Below are positions 8,149 through 16,766 of a DNA stretch of 64,000 nucleotides, one piece after another. A program made the translations under genes and the position numbers. Position 1 is the first letter of the stretch. Every line of letters begins with the position of its first letter. Where the stretch lies: positions 66,262 to 130,261 of the forward strand of contig NZ_JANSHI010000007.1 of the NCBI RefSeq assembly GCF_047461615.1, read 5' to 3'. Below the pieces are notes generated by a model. The model did no database searches. It saw only the letters and a program-made list of their open reading frames with translations, and was not told where the DNA came from. Origin of the DNA: Thermostichus sp047461615. Lineage in GTDB: Bacteria > Cyanobacteriota > Cyanobacteriia > Thermostichales > Thermostichaceae.

Positions 8149-9033
8149 ATGGGCATTCGCACGTTCCGACCCTACACCCCCAGCGCCCGCCACATGACAG
8201 TCTCCAACTTTGAGGAGCTGTCGCGGGATGAAAACGGCAAGCGACCTCGACCGGAGAAGTCGCTGCTGCAATTTATCCACCGCAAAAAAGGCCGCAACAA
8301 CCGCGGCGTTATCACCTGCCGTCACCGGGGCGGCGGCCACAAGCGGCTCTACCGCATCATCGACTTCCGCCGCGACAAACGCGGGATCCCGGCCACCGTC
8401 AAGACCATCGAGTACGATCCCAACCGCAGCGCCCGCATCTGCTTGGTGGAGTACGCCGATGGCGAGAAGCGCTACATCCTTGCCCCTCGCCACATCCAGG
8501 TGGGAGCCACGATCATGGCTGGGCCTGAAGCTCCCTTCGAGGTGGGCAACGCCATGCCCCTGGAGCGGATCCCCCTGGGGACGGTGGTCCACAACGTCGA
8601 GCTCTATCCCGGCCGCGGCGGACAACTTGTTCGCGCTGCCGGAACTGGCGCCCAGGTGGTAGCCAAGGAAGGCAAGTACGTCTCCCTAAAGCTGCCCTCG
8701 GGCGAGGTTCGCATGATTCGAGGGGAATGCTATGCCACCATCGGTCAAGTAGGCAATGTGGACCACAACAACATCAGCCTCGGCAAGGCGGGACGCAGCC
8801 GTTGGCTGGGTCGCCGTCCCCACGTGCGGGGCTCAGCAATGAACCCTGTGGATCACCCCCACGGCGGTGGGGAAGGAAAAGCCCCCATTGGCCGCAGTAC
8901 TCCCGTTACCCCCTGGGGTGAGCCTACCCTGGGGCACAAAACCCGCAAGCGCAACAAGCCCAGCAACAAGTTTATCGTGCGCGGTCGCCGTCGGGGTGGG
9001 CATCGGGACAAGGGCGGGGTGGCGGTGCAGTAG
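8149..9033 (+). CDS. rplB: 50S ribosomal protein L2
   Basis: L2 is needed for subunit association and peptidyl transfer. The C-terminal signature with the essential histidine is present (RGSAMNPVDHPHGGGEGKAP), as are CRHRGGGHKRLYR and EYDPNRSARI earlier. At 294 residues it is slightly longer than the usual 275-288, the excess lying at the N terminus (ENGKRPRPEKSL). It follows rplW by 16 bases. Confidence 0.97.
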   Translation: MGIRTFRPYTPSARHMTVSNFEELSRDENGKRPRPEKSLLQFIHRKKGRNNRGVITCRHRGGGHKRLYRIIDFRRDKRGIPATVKTIEYDPNRSARICLVEYADGEKRYILAPRHIQVGATIMAGPEAPFEVGNAMPLERIPLGTVVHNVELYPGRGGQLVRAAGTGAQVVAKEGKYVSLKLPSGEVRMIRGECYATIGQVGNVDHNNISLGKAGRSRWLGRRPHVRGSAMNPVDHPHGGGEGKAPIGRSTPVTPWGEPTLGHKTRKRNKPSNKFIVRGRRRGGHRDKGGVAVQ

Positions 9034-9105
9034 CAGCCAGGCCAGCCACCTGCTGCCTACCGAATTGCTTGAGCTTGAACCAAGTTGTTAGAGGGGGAAA
9101 CTCCT

Positions 9106-9387
9106 ATGGGACGTTCTCTTAAAAAAGGTCCGTTTGTAGATGCCAAGCTGCTTCGCAAAATCGAGAAGCTCAACGAGCGCAATGAGAAGCAAATGATCAA
9201 AACTTGGTCGCGGGCCAGCACTATCCTCCCTGTGATGATTGGTCACACCATTGCCGTTTACAACGGCAAGCAGCATGTGCCCATCTACATCACTGACCAG
9301 ATGGTGGGTCACAAGCTGGGGGAGTTTGTCCCCACCCGCACCTTCCGCGGCCACGCCGGCAGCGACAAGAAAGCTGCCCGCTCTTGA
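9106..9387 (+). CDS. rpsS: 30S ribosomal protein S19
   Basis: S19 lies in the head of the small subunit and contacts S13 and tRNA. The sequence MGRSLKKGPFVDAKLL and EFVPTRTFRGHAG are hallmark ends of the family; 93 residues is normal. The open frame extends 21 bases upstream, but the ATG at 9106 follows GAGGGGGAAA and matches homologues. Confidence 0.96.
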   Translation: MGRSLKKGPFVDAKLLRKIEKLNERNEKQMIKTWSRASTILPVMIGHTIAVYNGKQHVPIYITDQMVGHKLGEFVPTRTFRGHAGSDKKAARS

Positions 9388-9412
9388 ATTCAGCAAGGAA
9401 GAGGAGAACGCC

Positions 9413-9784
9413 ATGGCCGATCCTTCCCCTGAAGTTAAAGCGGTAGCCCGTTACGTTCGCATGTCTCCCTACAAGGTGCGGCGCGTCCTCAACCAAATCC
9501 GGGGGCGCACCTATGCCGATGCCTTAATTCTGCTGGAGTTCATGCCTTACGCTGCCTGCGAGCCGGTGCGCAAGGTGCTGCGCTCAGCGGTAGCCAATGC
9601 CGAACACAACAACGGCCTGGATCCCCGCAATCTTGTCATCAGCAAAGCCTACGCTGACCAGGGGCCGACGCTGAAGCGGTATCGCCCCCGCGCCCAGGGC
9701 CGGGCCTACCCAATCTGCAAGCGCACCTGCCACATCACCATTGCTGTCCGGCCTCTAGAAGCTAAGGCGGAGACGGCTCCCTAA
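9413..9784 (+). CDS. rplV: 50S ribosomal protein L22
   Basis: L22 reaches the exit tunnel with a long beta hairpin. The reading VKAVARYVRMSPYKVRRVL, then SAVANAEHNNGLDP and the hairpin GPTLKRYRPRAQGRAYPI identify it. The start at 9413 is preceded by GGAAGAGGAG; the frame continues upstream through rpsS but that part is overlap. 123 residues. Confidence 0.96.
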   Translation: MADPSPEVKAVARYVRMSPYKVRRVLNQIRGRTYADALILLEFMPYAACEPVRKVLRSAVANAEHNNGLDPRNLVISKAYADQGPTLKRYRPRAQGRAYPICKRTCHITIAVRPLEAKAETAP

Positions 9785-9816
9785 ATTTCCCGACCTCTAC
9801 CCTTTAACCGCGTACC

Positions 9817-10560
9817 ATGGGCCAGAAGATCCACCCTTTCGGCTTGCGCCTCGGCATTATCAAGGAACACCGCAGCCGCTGGTTTGCCGACCCAGCTCAC
9901 TACCCAGCCCTGCTGCAGGAGGACGATTTCATCCGCACCTATACAACCAAGAAGCTGAGCAACGCTGGTCTAGCTGACATTCAGATTGAGCGCAAAGCCG
10001 ATCAGATTGACCTGGAAATCCGAGCTGCACGACCGGGTGTCGTGGTCGGCCGTGGGGGGTCCGGCCTTGAAGAGCTGCGCCAGGGCTTGCAAAAAGAGCT
10101 AAGCCTGCGCGGCAGCCCCAATAGAACCATCCGCATCAATGTAGTCGAGGTTACCCGTCCTGATGCGGAGGCAACGTTGTTGGCGGAAAACATTGCCCAG
10201 CAGTTGGAGCGGCGGATTGCCTTTCGTCGCATTGTCCGCCAGGTTATCCAACGAGCCCAGCGGGCTGGCGTGCAAGGGATCAAGGTTCAAGTTGCCGGGC
10301 GGCTAAACGGTGCTGAGATTGCTCGCAGCGAGTGGACGCGGGAAGGCCGGATCCCTCTGCAGACTCTGCGGGCAGACATTGACTATGCCGAGCGCGTTGC
10401 TCAGACCACCTATGGCGTCATTGGGGTCAAGGTCTGGGTCTTCAAAGGAGAAATCCTTCCTGGCCAAGAAAGCCTCGAACCCAAAGTTTCCTTGCAGCCG
10501 GCCAAGCGTCGGCAGCAACGGCGGCGGCCTACCTTTGAAGACCGCTCAGCCAAGGCCTGA
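9817..10560 (+). CDS. rpsC: 30S ribosomal protein S3
   Basis: S3 forms part of the mRNA entry channel. It starts MGQKIHPFGLRLGI and contains the KH-domain loop VVVGRGGSGLEELR and GVQGIKVQVAGRLNGAEIAR. It is 247 residues long, with a basic C-terminal tail (QPAKRRQQRRRPTF) typical of cyanobacteria. It follows rplV by 32 bases. Confidence 0.97.
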   Translation: MGQKIHPFGLRLGIIKEHRSRWFADPAHYPALLQEDDFIRTYTTKKLSNAGLADIQIERKADQIDLEIRAARPGVVVGRGGSGLEELRQGLQKELSLRGSPNRTIRINVVEVTRPDAEATLLAENIAQQLERRIAFRRIVRQVIQRAQRAGVQGIKVQVAGRLNGAEIARSEWTREGRIPLQTLRADIDYAERVAQTTYGVIGVKVWVFKGEILPGQESLEPKVSLQPAKRRQQRRRPTFEDRSAKA

Positions 10561-10604
10561 GGGCCAAGAGCGGAACCCCTACTGCAGTTACTCAAGGAGC
10601 GGCC

Positions 10605-11081
10605 ATGTTAAGCCCCAAACGAACCAAATACCGCAAGCAGCAGCGTGGGCGCATGAAGGGCAAGGCAACCCGTGGCAACCGCATCAGCTTTGGGGAATAT
10701 GGCCTTGTGGCCCTAGAGCCCGCTTGGATTACCGCACGACAGATCGAGGCCAGCCGTCGGGTTATGAGCCGCTACGTTCGGCGGGGAGGCCAGATCTGGA
10801 TCCGCATCTTTCCCGACAAGCCCGTTACCCGGAAGCCTGCCGAAACCCGCATGGGATCCGGCAAAGGCAACCCCGAGTACTGGGTTTGCGTCGTCAAGCC
10901 AGGCCGCGTCCTCTTTGAAATGGGGGGAGTTCCTGAAGCAACAGCCCGGGAGGCCATGCGCCTGGCCGCTCACAAGCTTCCCATCAAAGTTAAGTTTGTA
11001 ACCAAAGCTGACTTTGAGAAGCCAGAACCTGCTCAGGAAGCAACTGCAGAATCTCCGGAAGTAGCAGCTAGCGCTAGCTAG
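10605..11081 (+). CDS. rplP: 50S ribosomal protein L16
   Basis: L16 binds near the A-site of the large subunit. MLSPKRTKYRKQQRGRMKG and RMGSGKGNPEYWVCVVKPGR are diagnostic. At 158 residues it exceeds the usual 135-145 because of an acidic, Ala-rich tail of about 20 residues after KFVTKADF. This resembles the tail on L4 in the same operon. Confidence 0.96.
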   Translation: MLSPKRTKYRKQQRGRMKGKATRGNRISFGEYGLVALEPAWITARQIEASRRVMSRYVRRGGQIWIRIFPDKPVTRKPAETRMGSGKGNPEYWVCVVKPGRVLFEMGGVPEATAREAMRLAAHKLPIKVKFVTKADFEKPEPAQEATAESPEVAASAS

Positions 11082-11096
11082 AGGAGGAAAGTTACC

Positions 11097-11333
11097 ATGC
11101 CCATGCCCAAAATTGCCGATGCACGCGCCCTATCAGACGAAGAATTGGCCCAAGAGATCTACGCCGTCAAAAAAGAGCTGTTCGAGTTGCGTCTGCAGCA
11201 AGCCACACGGCAGCTTACTCAACCCCACCTCATTCGCCTGCGCAAGCACAAGCTAGCTCAACTGCTGACCGTGGAGGCAGAGCGCAAACGTGGCAAATCC
11301 TTGCCCTCAACTCAGGTCAAGAAGGAGGAGTAA
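11097..11333 (+). CDS. rpmC: 50S ribosomal protein L29
   Basis: L29 is a small two-helix protein at the tunnel exit next to L23. The reading ELRLQQATRQLTQPHLIRLR contains the family signature. It is preceded by GAGGAGG about nine bases before the ATG. A second ATG at 11103 is possible. Its stop TAA overlaps the rpsQ start by one base (TAATG), suggesting translational coupling. Confidence 0.94.
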   Translation: MPMPKIADARALSDEELAQEIYAVKKELFELRLQQATRQLTQPHLIRLRKHKLAQLLTVEAERKRGKSLPSTQVKKEE

Positions 11334-11584
11334 TGCCTGCTCGCGAAAAGATTGGCGTTGTTGTCAGCAACAAGATGCAAAAGACGGTGGTTGTTGCCGT
11401 AGAAAACCGGGTTGCCCACCCAAAGTACGGCAAAATCGTCGTCAAAACCAAAAAGTTTAAAGCCCACGACGAGGAAAACCGCTGTCAAGAAGGGGATCTG
11501 GTGCGCATCGTCGAAACCCGTCCCCTCAGCCGTACCAAACGCTGGCGGGTGGTTGAGATCCTACGGGAGATGAAGAAGCTATGA
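11333..11584 (+). CDS. rpsQ: 30S ribosomal protein S17
   Basis: S17 is a primary 16S rRNA-binding OB-fold protein. Diagnostic readings are GVVVSNKMQKTVVVAVEN and VRIVETRPLSRTKRWRVVE. 83 residues, normal. It overlaps rpmC by one base and rplN by four (ATGA), so ribosomes probably re-initiate from gene to gene here. Confidence 0.96.
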   Translation: MPAREKIGVVVSNKMQKTVVVAVENRVAHPKYGKIVVKTKKFKAHDEENRCQEGDLVRIVETRPLSRTKRWRVVEILREMKKL

Positions 11585-11949
11585 TTCAACAGCAAACCAT
11601 GCTCACGGTAGCCGACAACACCGGCGCCCGCAAGCTCATGTGCATCCGCGTCCTGGGCAGCAGCGGCCGTCGCTATGCCAGCCTGGGCGATGTGATTGTT
11701 GGTGTTGTTAAAGAGGCTCTGCCCAACATGCCAGTTAAAAAATCCGATGTGGTCAGGGCCGTTGTCATCCGCACGGTGGACACGGTGCGCCGCCCTGATG
11801 GTACCTGCATCCGCTTTGACGACAACGCTGCCGTGATCATCAACAACGATGGCAACCCCCGGGGAACCCGCGTCTTTGGCCCTGTAGCCCGCGAGCTACG
11901 GGAGAAAAACTTTACCAAGATCATCTCGCTTGCGCCGGAGGTCCTGTAA
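11581..11949 (+). CDS. rplN: 50S ribosomal protein L14
   Basis: L14 forms an intersubunit bridge. It begins MIQQQTMLTVADNTGARKLM and includes GTCIRFDDNAAVIINNDGNP; 122 residues is the standard length. The start overlaps the stop of rpsQ by four bases and its own stop TAA shares a base with the rplX ATG. Confidence 0.97.
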   Translation: MIQQQTMLTVADNTGARKLMCIRVLGSSGRRYASLGDVIVGVVKEALPNMPVKKSDVVRAVVIRTVDTVRRPDGTCIRFDDNAAVIINNDGNPRGTRVFGPVARELREKNFTKIISLAPEVL

Positions 11950-12347
11950 TGGTTCGCCCTCTTAAGCCCAGCCAAATCCGACGACTTCTCCGCCAACCTG
12001 GCGTTCGCAAGCACCGCAACAGTCTGCGCTATAAGATGCGCATCAAAAAAGGGGACTTCGTCCAGGTAATTTCGGGTGACGACAAAGGCAAAGTCGGCGA
12101 GGTGTTGCGGGTCTTTCCTGAACGCAACATGGTTTTGGTGGAAGGAGTTAACATCGTTACCTACCACCGCAAGCCCCAACGGGAAGGCGAAAAGGGCCGG
12201 ATTGAGACCAAAGAAGCCCCCATCCACGCCTGCAAGGTGATGCTTTATTCCAAAAAGCACGAGGTTGCCAGCCGGGTCGGCTACCAAATTACCGCTGATG
12301 GCCGCAAAGTCCGCGTTCTCAAGAAAACCGGCGAGATCCTTGACTAG
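11949..12347 (+). CDS. rplX: 50S ribosomal protein L24 with extended ends
   Basis: L24 is an assembly initiator of the large subunit. The KOW motif reads KKGDFVQVISGDDKGKVGEV. Most homologues start shortly before RYKMRIKKGD, whereas this frame adds about 30 basic residues, and there are about 30 more at the C terminus after KVMLYSKK. The ATG at 11949 overlaps the rplN stop, which fits coupling, but an internal start at the Met of KMRIKKGD (12036) cannot be ruled out. Confidence 0.9.
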   Translation: MVRPLKPSQIRRLLRQPGVRKHRNSLRYKMRIKKGDFVQVISGDDKGKVGEVLRVFPERNMVLVEGVNIVTYHRKPQREGEKGRIETKEAPIHACKVMLYSKKHEVASRVGYQITADGRKVRVLKKTGEILD

Positions 12348-12395
12348 AGATTTCGAGAGCTCTGACCCAGCCCAGAGCAGGAAGGAGAACTTACC

Positions 12396-12938
12396 ATGCC
12401 CCAACGTCTGCAAGTCCTCTACCACACGGTCATCGTTCCCAAGCTGCAAAAGGAGTTGGGCTACACCAACATCCACCAAGTGCCTCGCTTGGAGAAAATT
12501 GTCATCAACCGCGGCTTGGGAGAGGCCTCCCAAAATGCCAAGGCCCTGGAATCTTCCATTGCGGAAATTAGCGCCATTACTGGTCAACGCCCTGTAATTA
12601 CCCGCGCCAAGAAGGCCATTGCCAGTTTTAAGATCCGCAAGGGCATGCCCGTTGGCCTGATGGTAACCCTGCGGCGGGAGCGGATGTATGCGTTCTTGGA
12701 TCGCCTCATCAACCTGGCTTTGCCCCGCATTCGCGACTTCCGCGGCGTCAACCCCAAATCCTTTGACGGGCGCGGCAACTACACCCTCGGAATTCGCGAG
12801 CAACTGATCTTTCCCGAAGTCAACTACGACGCCGTTGACCAGATTCGAGGCATGGACATCTGCATTGTCACCACCGCTAGGACCGACGAAGAGGGCCGTG
12901 CCCTGCTTAGGGAGTTTGGCATGCCCTTTGCTTCTTAG
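12396..12938 (+). CDS. rplE: 50S ribosomal protein L5
   Basis: L5 binds 5S rRNA and contacts the P-site tRNA. Characteristic stretches are QVPRLEKIVINRGLGEAS, TGQRPVITRAKKAIASFKIR and FPEVNYDAVDQIRGMDI. 180 residues, normal length. AGGAGAA precedes the ATG, and 48 bases separate it from rplX. Confidence 0.97.
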   Translation: MPQRLQVLYHTVIVPKLQKELGYTNIHQVPRLEKIVINRGLGEASQNAKALESSIAEISAITGQRPVITRAKKAIASFKIRKGMPVGLMVTLRRERMYAFLDRLINLALPRIRDFRGVNPKSFDGRGNYTLGIREQLIFPEVNYDAVDQIRGMDICIVTTARTDEEGRALLREFGMPFAS

Positions 12939-12993
12939 GCTTACCCCTACCCACAATTCCCTCAACTATCTTCCCAGGAGCACTAACCCACCC

Positions 12994-13404
12994 ATGGCCC
13001 ACACCAACGACACGATTGCCGACATGCTCACCCGCATTCGCAATGCCACTATGGCTCGGCACGAATCGGTGGCGGTCCCGGCCACGCGCATGACCCGCAG
13101 CATTGCCCGCGTTCTCCACGAGGAAGGTTTTGTCAGCAGCTGGAAGGAGGAGGGAGAAGGGATCCAAGCGCGGATTGTGCTGCAGTTGAAGTACAAAGGC
13201 AAAGGCAAAGACCGCCGACCCATCATCAATGGCCTCAAGCGGGTAAGCCGGCCTGGCCTGCGGGTTTACTGCGGCCATAAAGAACTGCCCCGGGTGCTGG
13301 GAGGAATTGGAATTGCCATCATCTCCACCTCCAGCGGCATTATGACCGACCGGGAGGCTCGCAAGCGGGGCATCGGCGGCGAAGTGCTCTGCTACGTCTA
13401 TTAA
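12994..13404 (+). CDS. rpsH: 30S ribosomal protein S8
   Basis: S8 is a central-domain assembly protein that in E. coli also represses the spc operon. It starts MAHTNDTIADMLTRIRNA and ends with STSSGIMTDREARKRGIGG and EVLCYVY, the family signature. The open frame continues upstream, but ATG 12994 gives the standard 136 residues; CAGGAG lies 14 bases upstream. Confidence 0.96.
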   Translation: MAHTNDTIADMLTRIRNATMARHESVAVPATRMTRSIARVLHEEGFVSSWKEEGEGIQARIVLQLKYKGKGKDRRPIINGLKRVSRPGLRVYCGHKELPRVLGGIGIAIISTSSGIMTDREARKRGIGGEVLCYVY

Positions 13405-13429
13405 GGTTTCTCTGGTCAGGAGTGCCTCC

Positions 13430-13975
13430 ATGTCTCGTATTGGCAGACGCCCCATTCCCCTTCCCCCCAAGGTTGAGGTTCACATCGAGGGTCAACAGAT
13501 CTCGGTCAAAGGCCCGAAGGGGCAGCTACTGCGCACCTTGCCTCCCTTGATTGCCGTGCGTCAAGAAGACCAAAGACTCCTAGTCAGTCGGGTCAACGAG
13601 TCTCGTCCGGCCCGCCAGCTGCACGGCCTCTGCCGCACCTTGATTGCCAACATGGTCGATGGAGTATCCAAGGGATTTGAGCGCAGGCTGGAACTGGTGG
13701 GCGTGGGATACCGAGCTTCCACGCAGGGCAACAAGTTGATCCTAAACGTCGGCTACAGCCACCCCCTGGAGATCCCTTTCCCGCCCGGGATCCAAATTTC
13801 GGTAGAAGGCAACAACGTCATCGTGGTCTCGGGCATCGACAAAGAACTGGTGGGCAATACAGCAGCCCGCATTCGAGCTGTGCGTCCGCCCGAGCCCTAC
13901 AAGGGCAAAGGGATCCGCTACCTCGGGGAACAAATCCGTCTCAAAGCAGGTAAGTCCGGCAAAGGGAAGAAATAG
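13430..13975 (+). CDS. rplF: 50S ribosomal protein L6
   Basis: L6 lies near the factor-binding site of the large subunit. It starts MSRIGRRPIPLP and has the C-terminal signature RPPEPYKGKGIRYLGEQIR. 181 residues. rplR begins two bases after its stop. Confidence 0.96.
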   Translation: MSRIGRRPIPLPPKVEVHIEGQQISVKGPKGQLLRTLPPLIAVRQEDQRLLVSRVNESRPARQLHGLCRTLIANMVDGVSKGFERRLELVGVGYRASTQGNKLILNVGYSHPLEIPFPPGIQISVEGNNVIVVSGIDKELVGNTAARIRAVRPPEPYKGKGIRYLGEQIRLKAGKSGKGKK

Positions 13976-13977
13976 CC

Positions 13978-14352
13978 ATGAAAATAAAAGCCAACCGCAA
14001 ACTCACAACCCAACGCCGCCATCGCCGCATTCGCCGCAAGATTTCCGGTACTCCCGAGCGGCCCCGTTTGGCTGTGTTTCGATCCCACCGCCACATCTAT
14101 GCTCAGGTGATCGACGATGTAGCCCAACGTACTCTGGTTTCTGCCTCCACCCTGGACAGAGAGCTGCGGGGAGCGTTCCAAGGGGTTGGCACAGCCACCC
14201 GAGAGGCTGCTGCAATTGTGGGGCGCGCGGTTGCTCAGCGAGCCCTCCAGGCAGGCATTTCTCGAGTCGTTTTCGACCGCGGCGGCAAGCTCTACCACGG
14301 ACGGGTTCGGGCCCTGGCAGAAGCTGCCCGAGAAGCAGGCCTACAGTTCTAG
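13978..14352 (+). CDS. rplR: 50S ribosomal protein L18
   Basis: L18 carries 5S rRNA into the large subunit with L5. The readings GTPERPRLAVFRSHRHIYAQ and VVFDRGGKLYHGRVRALAEA identify it. 124 residues, basic N terminus as usual. Confidence 0.96.
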   Translation: MKIKANRKLTTQRRHRRIRRKISGTPERPRLAVFRSHRHIYAQVIDDVAQRTLVSASTLDRELRGAFQGVGTATREAAAIVGRAVAQRALQAGISRVVFDRGGKLYHGRVRALAEAAREAGLQF

Positions 14353-14370
14353 TTTCTGAGAAAACGGCAT

Positions 14371-14907
14371 ATGGCTGAGCAAAAAGAACCTCGCAGAAGC
14401 AAAAAGAGCCGCGAAGAACAAACCGGCGAGTGGCAGGAGCGGGTTATCCAGATCCGACGCGTCTCCAAAGTGGTCAAGGGCGGCAAAAAGCTGAGCTTCC
14501 GCGCGGTGGTTGTAGTGGGCAACGAGCGTGGACAGGTGGGGGTTGGCGTGGGCAAAGCCAACGATGTGCTCGGAGCAGTGCGCAAGGGAGTAGTAGACGG
14601 CAAAAAGCACTTGATTGAGGTGCCCCTGACCAAGGGCTTGTCGGTACCCCACCCCATGCGAGGCTCTGGCGGTGCGGCTACCGTGTTGGTGATGCCGGCA
14701 GCTCCTGGCACAGGGATCATTGCTGGGGGGGCGGTGCGCGCCGTTCTAGAACTGGCAGGGGTGCGCAATGCCTTGGCCAAGCAGCTAGGCTCCAGAAACC
14801 CTCTCAACAACGCCCGTGCCACCATTGACGCCCTGCGGCGGATGCGCACCTTTGAACAGGTAGCTGAAGATAGAGGGATCGACGTGCGCCGCCTGTTTAG
14901 TCAGTAG
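14371..14907 (+). CDS. rpsE: 30S ribosomal protein S5
   Basis: S5 contributes to mRNA entry and decoding accuracy. The dsRNA-binding signature reads VIQIRRVSKVVKGGKKLSFR, followed by GVGVGKANDV and APGTGIIAGGAVRAVLELAG. 178 residues, with a short Lys/Arg/Glu-rich N-terminal extension. It lies 18 bases after rplR. Confidence 0.97.
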   Translation: MAEQKEPRRSKKSREEQTGEWQERVIQIRRVSKVVKGGKKLSFRAVVVVGNERGQVGVGVGKANDVLGAVRKGVVDGKKHLIEVPLTKGLSVPHPMRGSGGAATVLVMPAAPGTGIIAGGAVRAVLELAGVRNALAKQLGSRNPLNNARATIDALRRMRTFEQVAEDRGIDVRRLFSQ

Positions 14908-14916
14908 GAGGTTAGT

Positions 14917-15384
14917 ATGCGACTGGAAGATATTCGCCCCCAACCAGGCTCGAAGCGGCGGCGGCGGCGGCTGGGCCGTGGTATTGCTGCTGGTCAGGGA
15001 GGTTCCTGCGGCAGGGGAATGCGAGGCCAAAAAGCCCGCAGCGGAGGAGGCCCTCGACCAGGCTTTGAGGGAGGTCAGACACCCCTCTACCGGCGGTTGC
15101 CCAAGCTCAAGCATTTCCCCCGCTACGTACGTCGCCCGCAGTACACCCTGGTTAACCTGCGCGCTCTGGCAACCCTGCCTGCTGGCAGCGAGGTGACTCT
15201 AGAAAGCCTAATGGAGTTGGGGATCGTGACCACCAACGACGGCCCGCTGAAGATCTTAGGGGACGGGGAAGTGCGCGTGCCCCTGACCATCCGGGCTGCT
15301 GCCATTACTGCCTCGGCCAAAGCCAAAGTGGAGGCTGCCGGAGGCCGAGTGGAGATTGTGGGATCCCGGCCCGCTCGCTCCTAG
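14917..15384 (+). CDS. rplO: 50S ribosomal protein L15
   Basis: L15 is a late assembly protein of the large subunit. GSKRRRRRLGRGIAAGQGGS and GFEGGQTPLYRRLPKLKHF are typical. 155 residues. AGTAGGAGG precedes the ATG nine bases after rpsE. Confidence 0.95.
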   Translation: MRLEDIRPQPGSKRRRRRLGRGIAAGQGGSCGRGMRGQKARSGGGPRPGFEGGQTPLYRRLPKLKHFPRYVRRPQYTLVNLRALATLPAGSEVTLESLMELGIVTTNDGPLKILGDGEVRVPLTIRAAAITASAKAKVEAAGGRVEIVGSRPARS

Positions 15385-15467
15385 GTTGGCGGCAATTTTG
15401 GTTTTGCCGACTTCCCCACCGGCAGCGTAGAGTGGTAAGGTAGCTCACCTGGCTCTTTGCTAAATCT

Positions 15468-16766
15468 ATGGCTGACACACGAGGCTCTACTCCCTCCGCT
15501 CAAGAGACTTTCATGCAGATGGCGATGGCCTCGGGCCTGCGCAGCCGTCTGCTCCTGACCCTGGGCTTGTTGTTGTTGGTGCGGCTGGGCATCTATATTC
15601 CCATCCCCAGCATTGACCGAGTTCGCTTTGCTGCTGAGGCGGCCAACAGCCCAGTGTTTGGCTTTCTGGATATCTTCTCGGGGGGCGGCATTTCTGCCTT
15701 GGGGGTCTTTGCCCTCGGCATCCTGCCCTTCATCAACGCCTCGATTATCATGCAACTGCTGGTTTCAGCCATCCCAGCCTTGGAGAACCTGCAGAAAAAC
15801 GAGGGGGAGCAGGGCCGGCGGCAGATTTCCCAGTACACCCGTTACGTCACCCTTCTCTGGGCCATCATCCAAGGCATTGGCATCTCCTTCTGGGTGCGGG
15901 AGTTTGCCAATACCAGCAACGAGCTGGCCTTTATGGCCTCTACCACCCTGGCGCTGGCAGCAGGCTCCATGTTTGTCATGTGGCTGGGGGAAATGATCAC
16001 GGAGAAGGGGGTGGGCAGCGGGCCGTCGCTGTTGATCTTCGTTAACATTGTTGCCACGTTGCCGCGCGCCCTGGGTCAAACCATTAGCCTGGTTCGCGCC
16101 GACAGCAGCACGATTGGGGGTATCCTGGTGTTGACGGCTGTTTTCCTAGCCACCATTGTCGGCATTGTCTTTGTCCAGGAGGGCAGCCGCAAAATTCCCA
16201 TCATCTACGCCAAGCGCCAGGTGGGCAACAAGCTGTTCCGCGAGCAGAAGAGCTACTTGCCCCTGCGGCTTAACCAGGGGGGGGTGATGCCAATCATCTT
16301 TGCCTACTCGGTGCTGTCTCTACCTTGGGCTTTGGCCCAGTATACGCAGAGCCCAGCCTTAATTCAGGTGGCCAACCTCCTCTCCCCTACCTCCTGGTTT
16401 TACATCCCCTTCTACTTCCTGCTCATTCTCTTCTTCAGCTACTTCTACGCTTCCTTGATTATCAATCCAGTAGAACTGGCCCAGAACTTGAAGAAACTGG
16501 GTGCCAGCATTCCAGGCGTGCGTCCTGGCAAGGCCACGGCTGAGTACATCGAAGGGATCCTCAACCGGCTGACACTGCTGGGGGCCTTGTTTTTGTGTGC
16601 GGTGGCCATTATTCCCACGACAGTAGAGCGGGCAACCGGCATTACCACTTTCCAAGGCTTGGGAGCCACCTCGCTGCTCATTTTGGTGGGGGTAGCCATT
16701 GAAACCTCCAAGCAAATCCAGACTTACGTTATTTCGCAGCGTTACGAAGGGATGGTCAAGCAGTAG
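15468..16766 (+). CDS. secY: Preprotein translocase subunit SecY
   Basis: SecY is the pore of the Sec translocon in the cytoplasmic and thylakoid membranes. The 432-residue protein has about ten hydrophobic segments. Conserved features include RLGIYIPIPSID after the first segment, FSGGGISALGVFALGILPFI forming the plug region, and IEGILNRLTLLGALFL late in the protein. It sits 83 bases after rplO, its normal place in the spc cluster. The stop TAG shares its last base with the GTG start of adk. Confidence 0.97.
   Translation: MADTRGSTPSAQETFMQMAMASGLRSRLLLTLGLLLLVRLGIYIPIPSIDRVRFAAEAANSPVFGFLDIFSGGGISALGVFALGILPFINASIIMQLLVSAIPALENLQKNEGEQGRRQISQYTRYVTLLWAIIQGIGISFWVREFANTSNELAFMASTTLALAAGSMFVMWLGEMITEKGVGSGPSLLIFVNIVATLPRALGQTISLVRADSSTIGGILVLTAVFLATIVGIVFVQEGSRKIPIIYAKRQVGNKLFREQKSYLPLRLNQGGVMPIIFAYSVLSLPWALAQYTQSPALIQVANLLSPTSWFYIPFYFLLILFFSYFYASLIINPVELAQNLKKLGASIPGVRPGKATAEYIEGILNRLTLLGALFLCAVAIIPTTVERATGITTFQGLGATSLLILVGVAIETSKQIQTYVISQRYEGMVKQ

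Noticed and set aside
11673..12965. A 430-codon open frame on the minus strand across rplN, rplX and rplE
   Set aside because: It is antisense to three unmistakable ribosomal protein genes; high GC and strong codon bias open such shadow frames. It resembles no protein.
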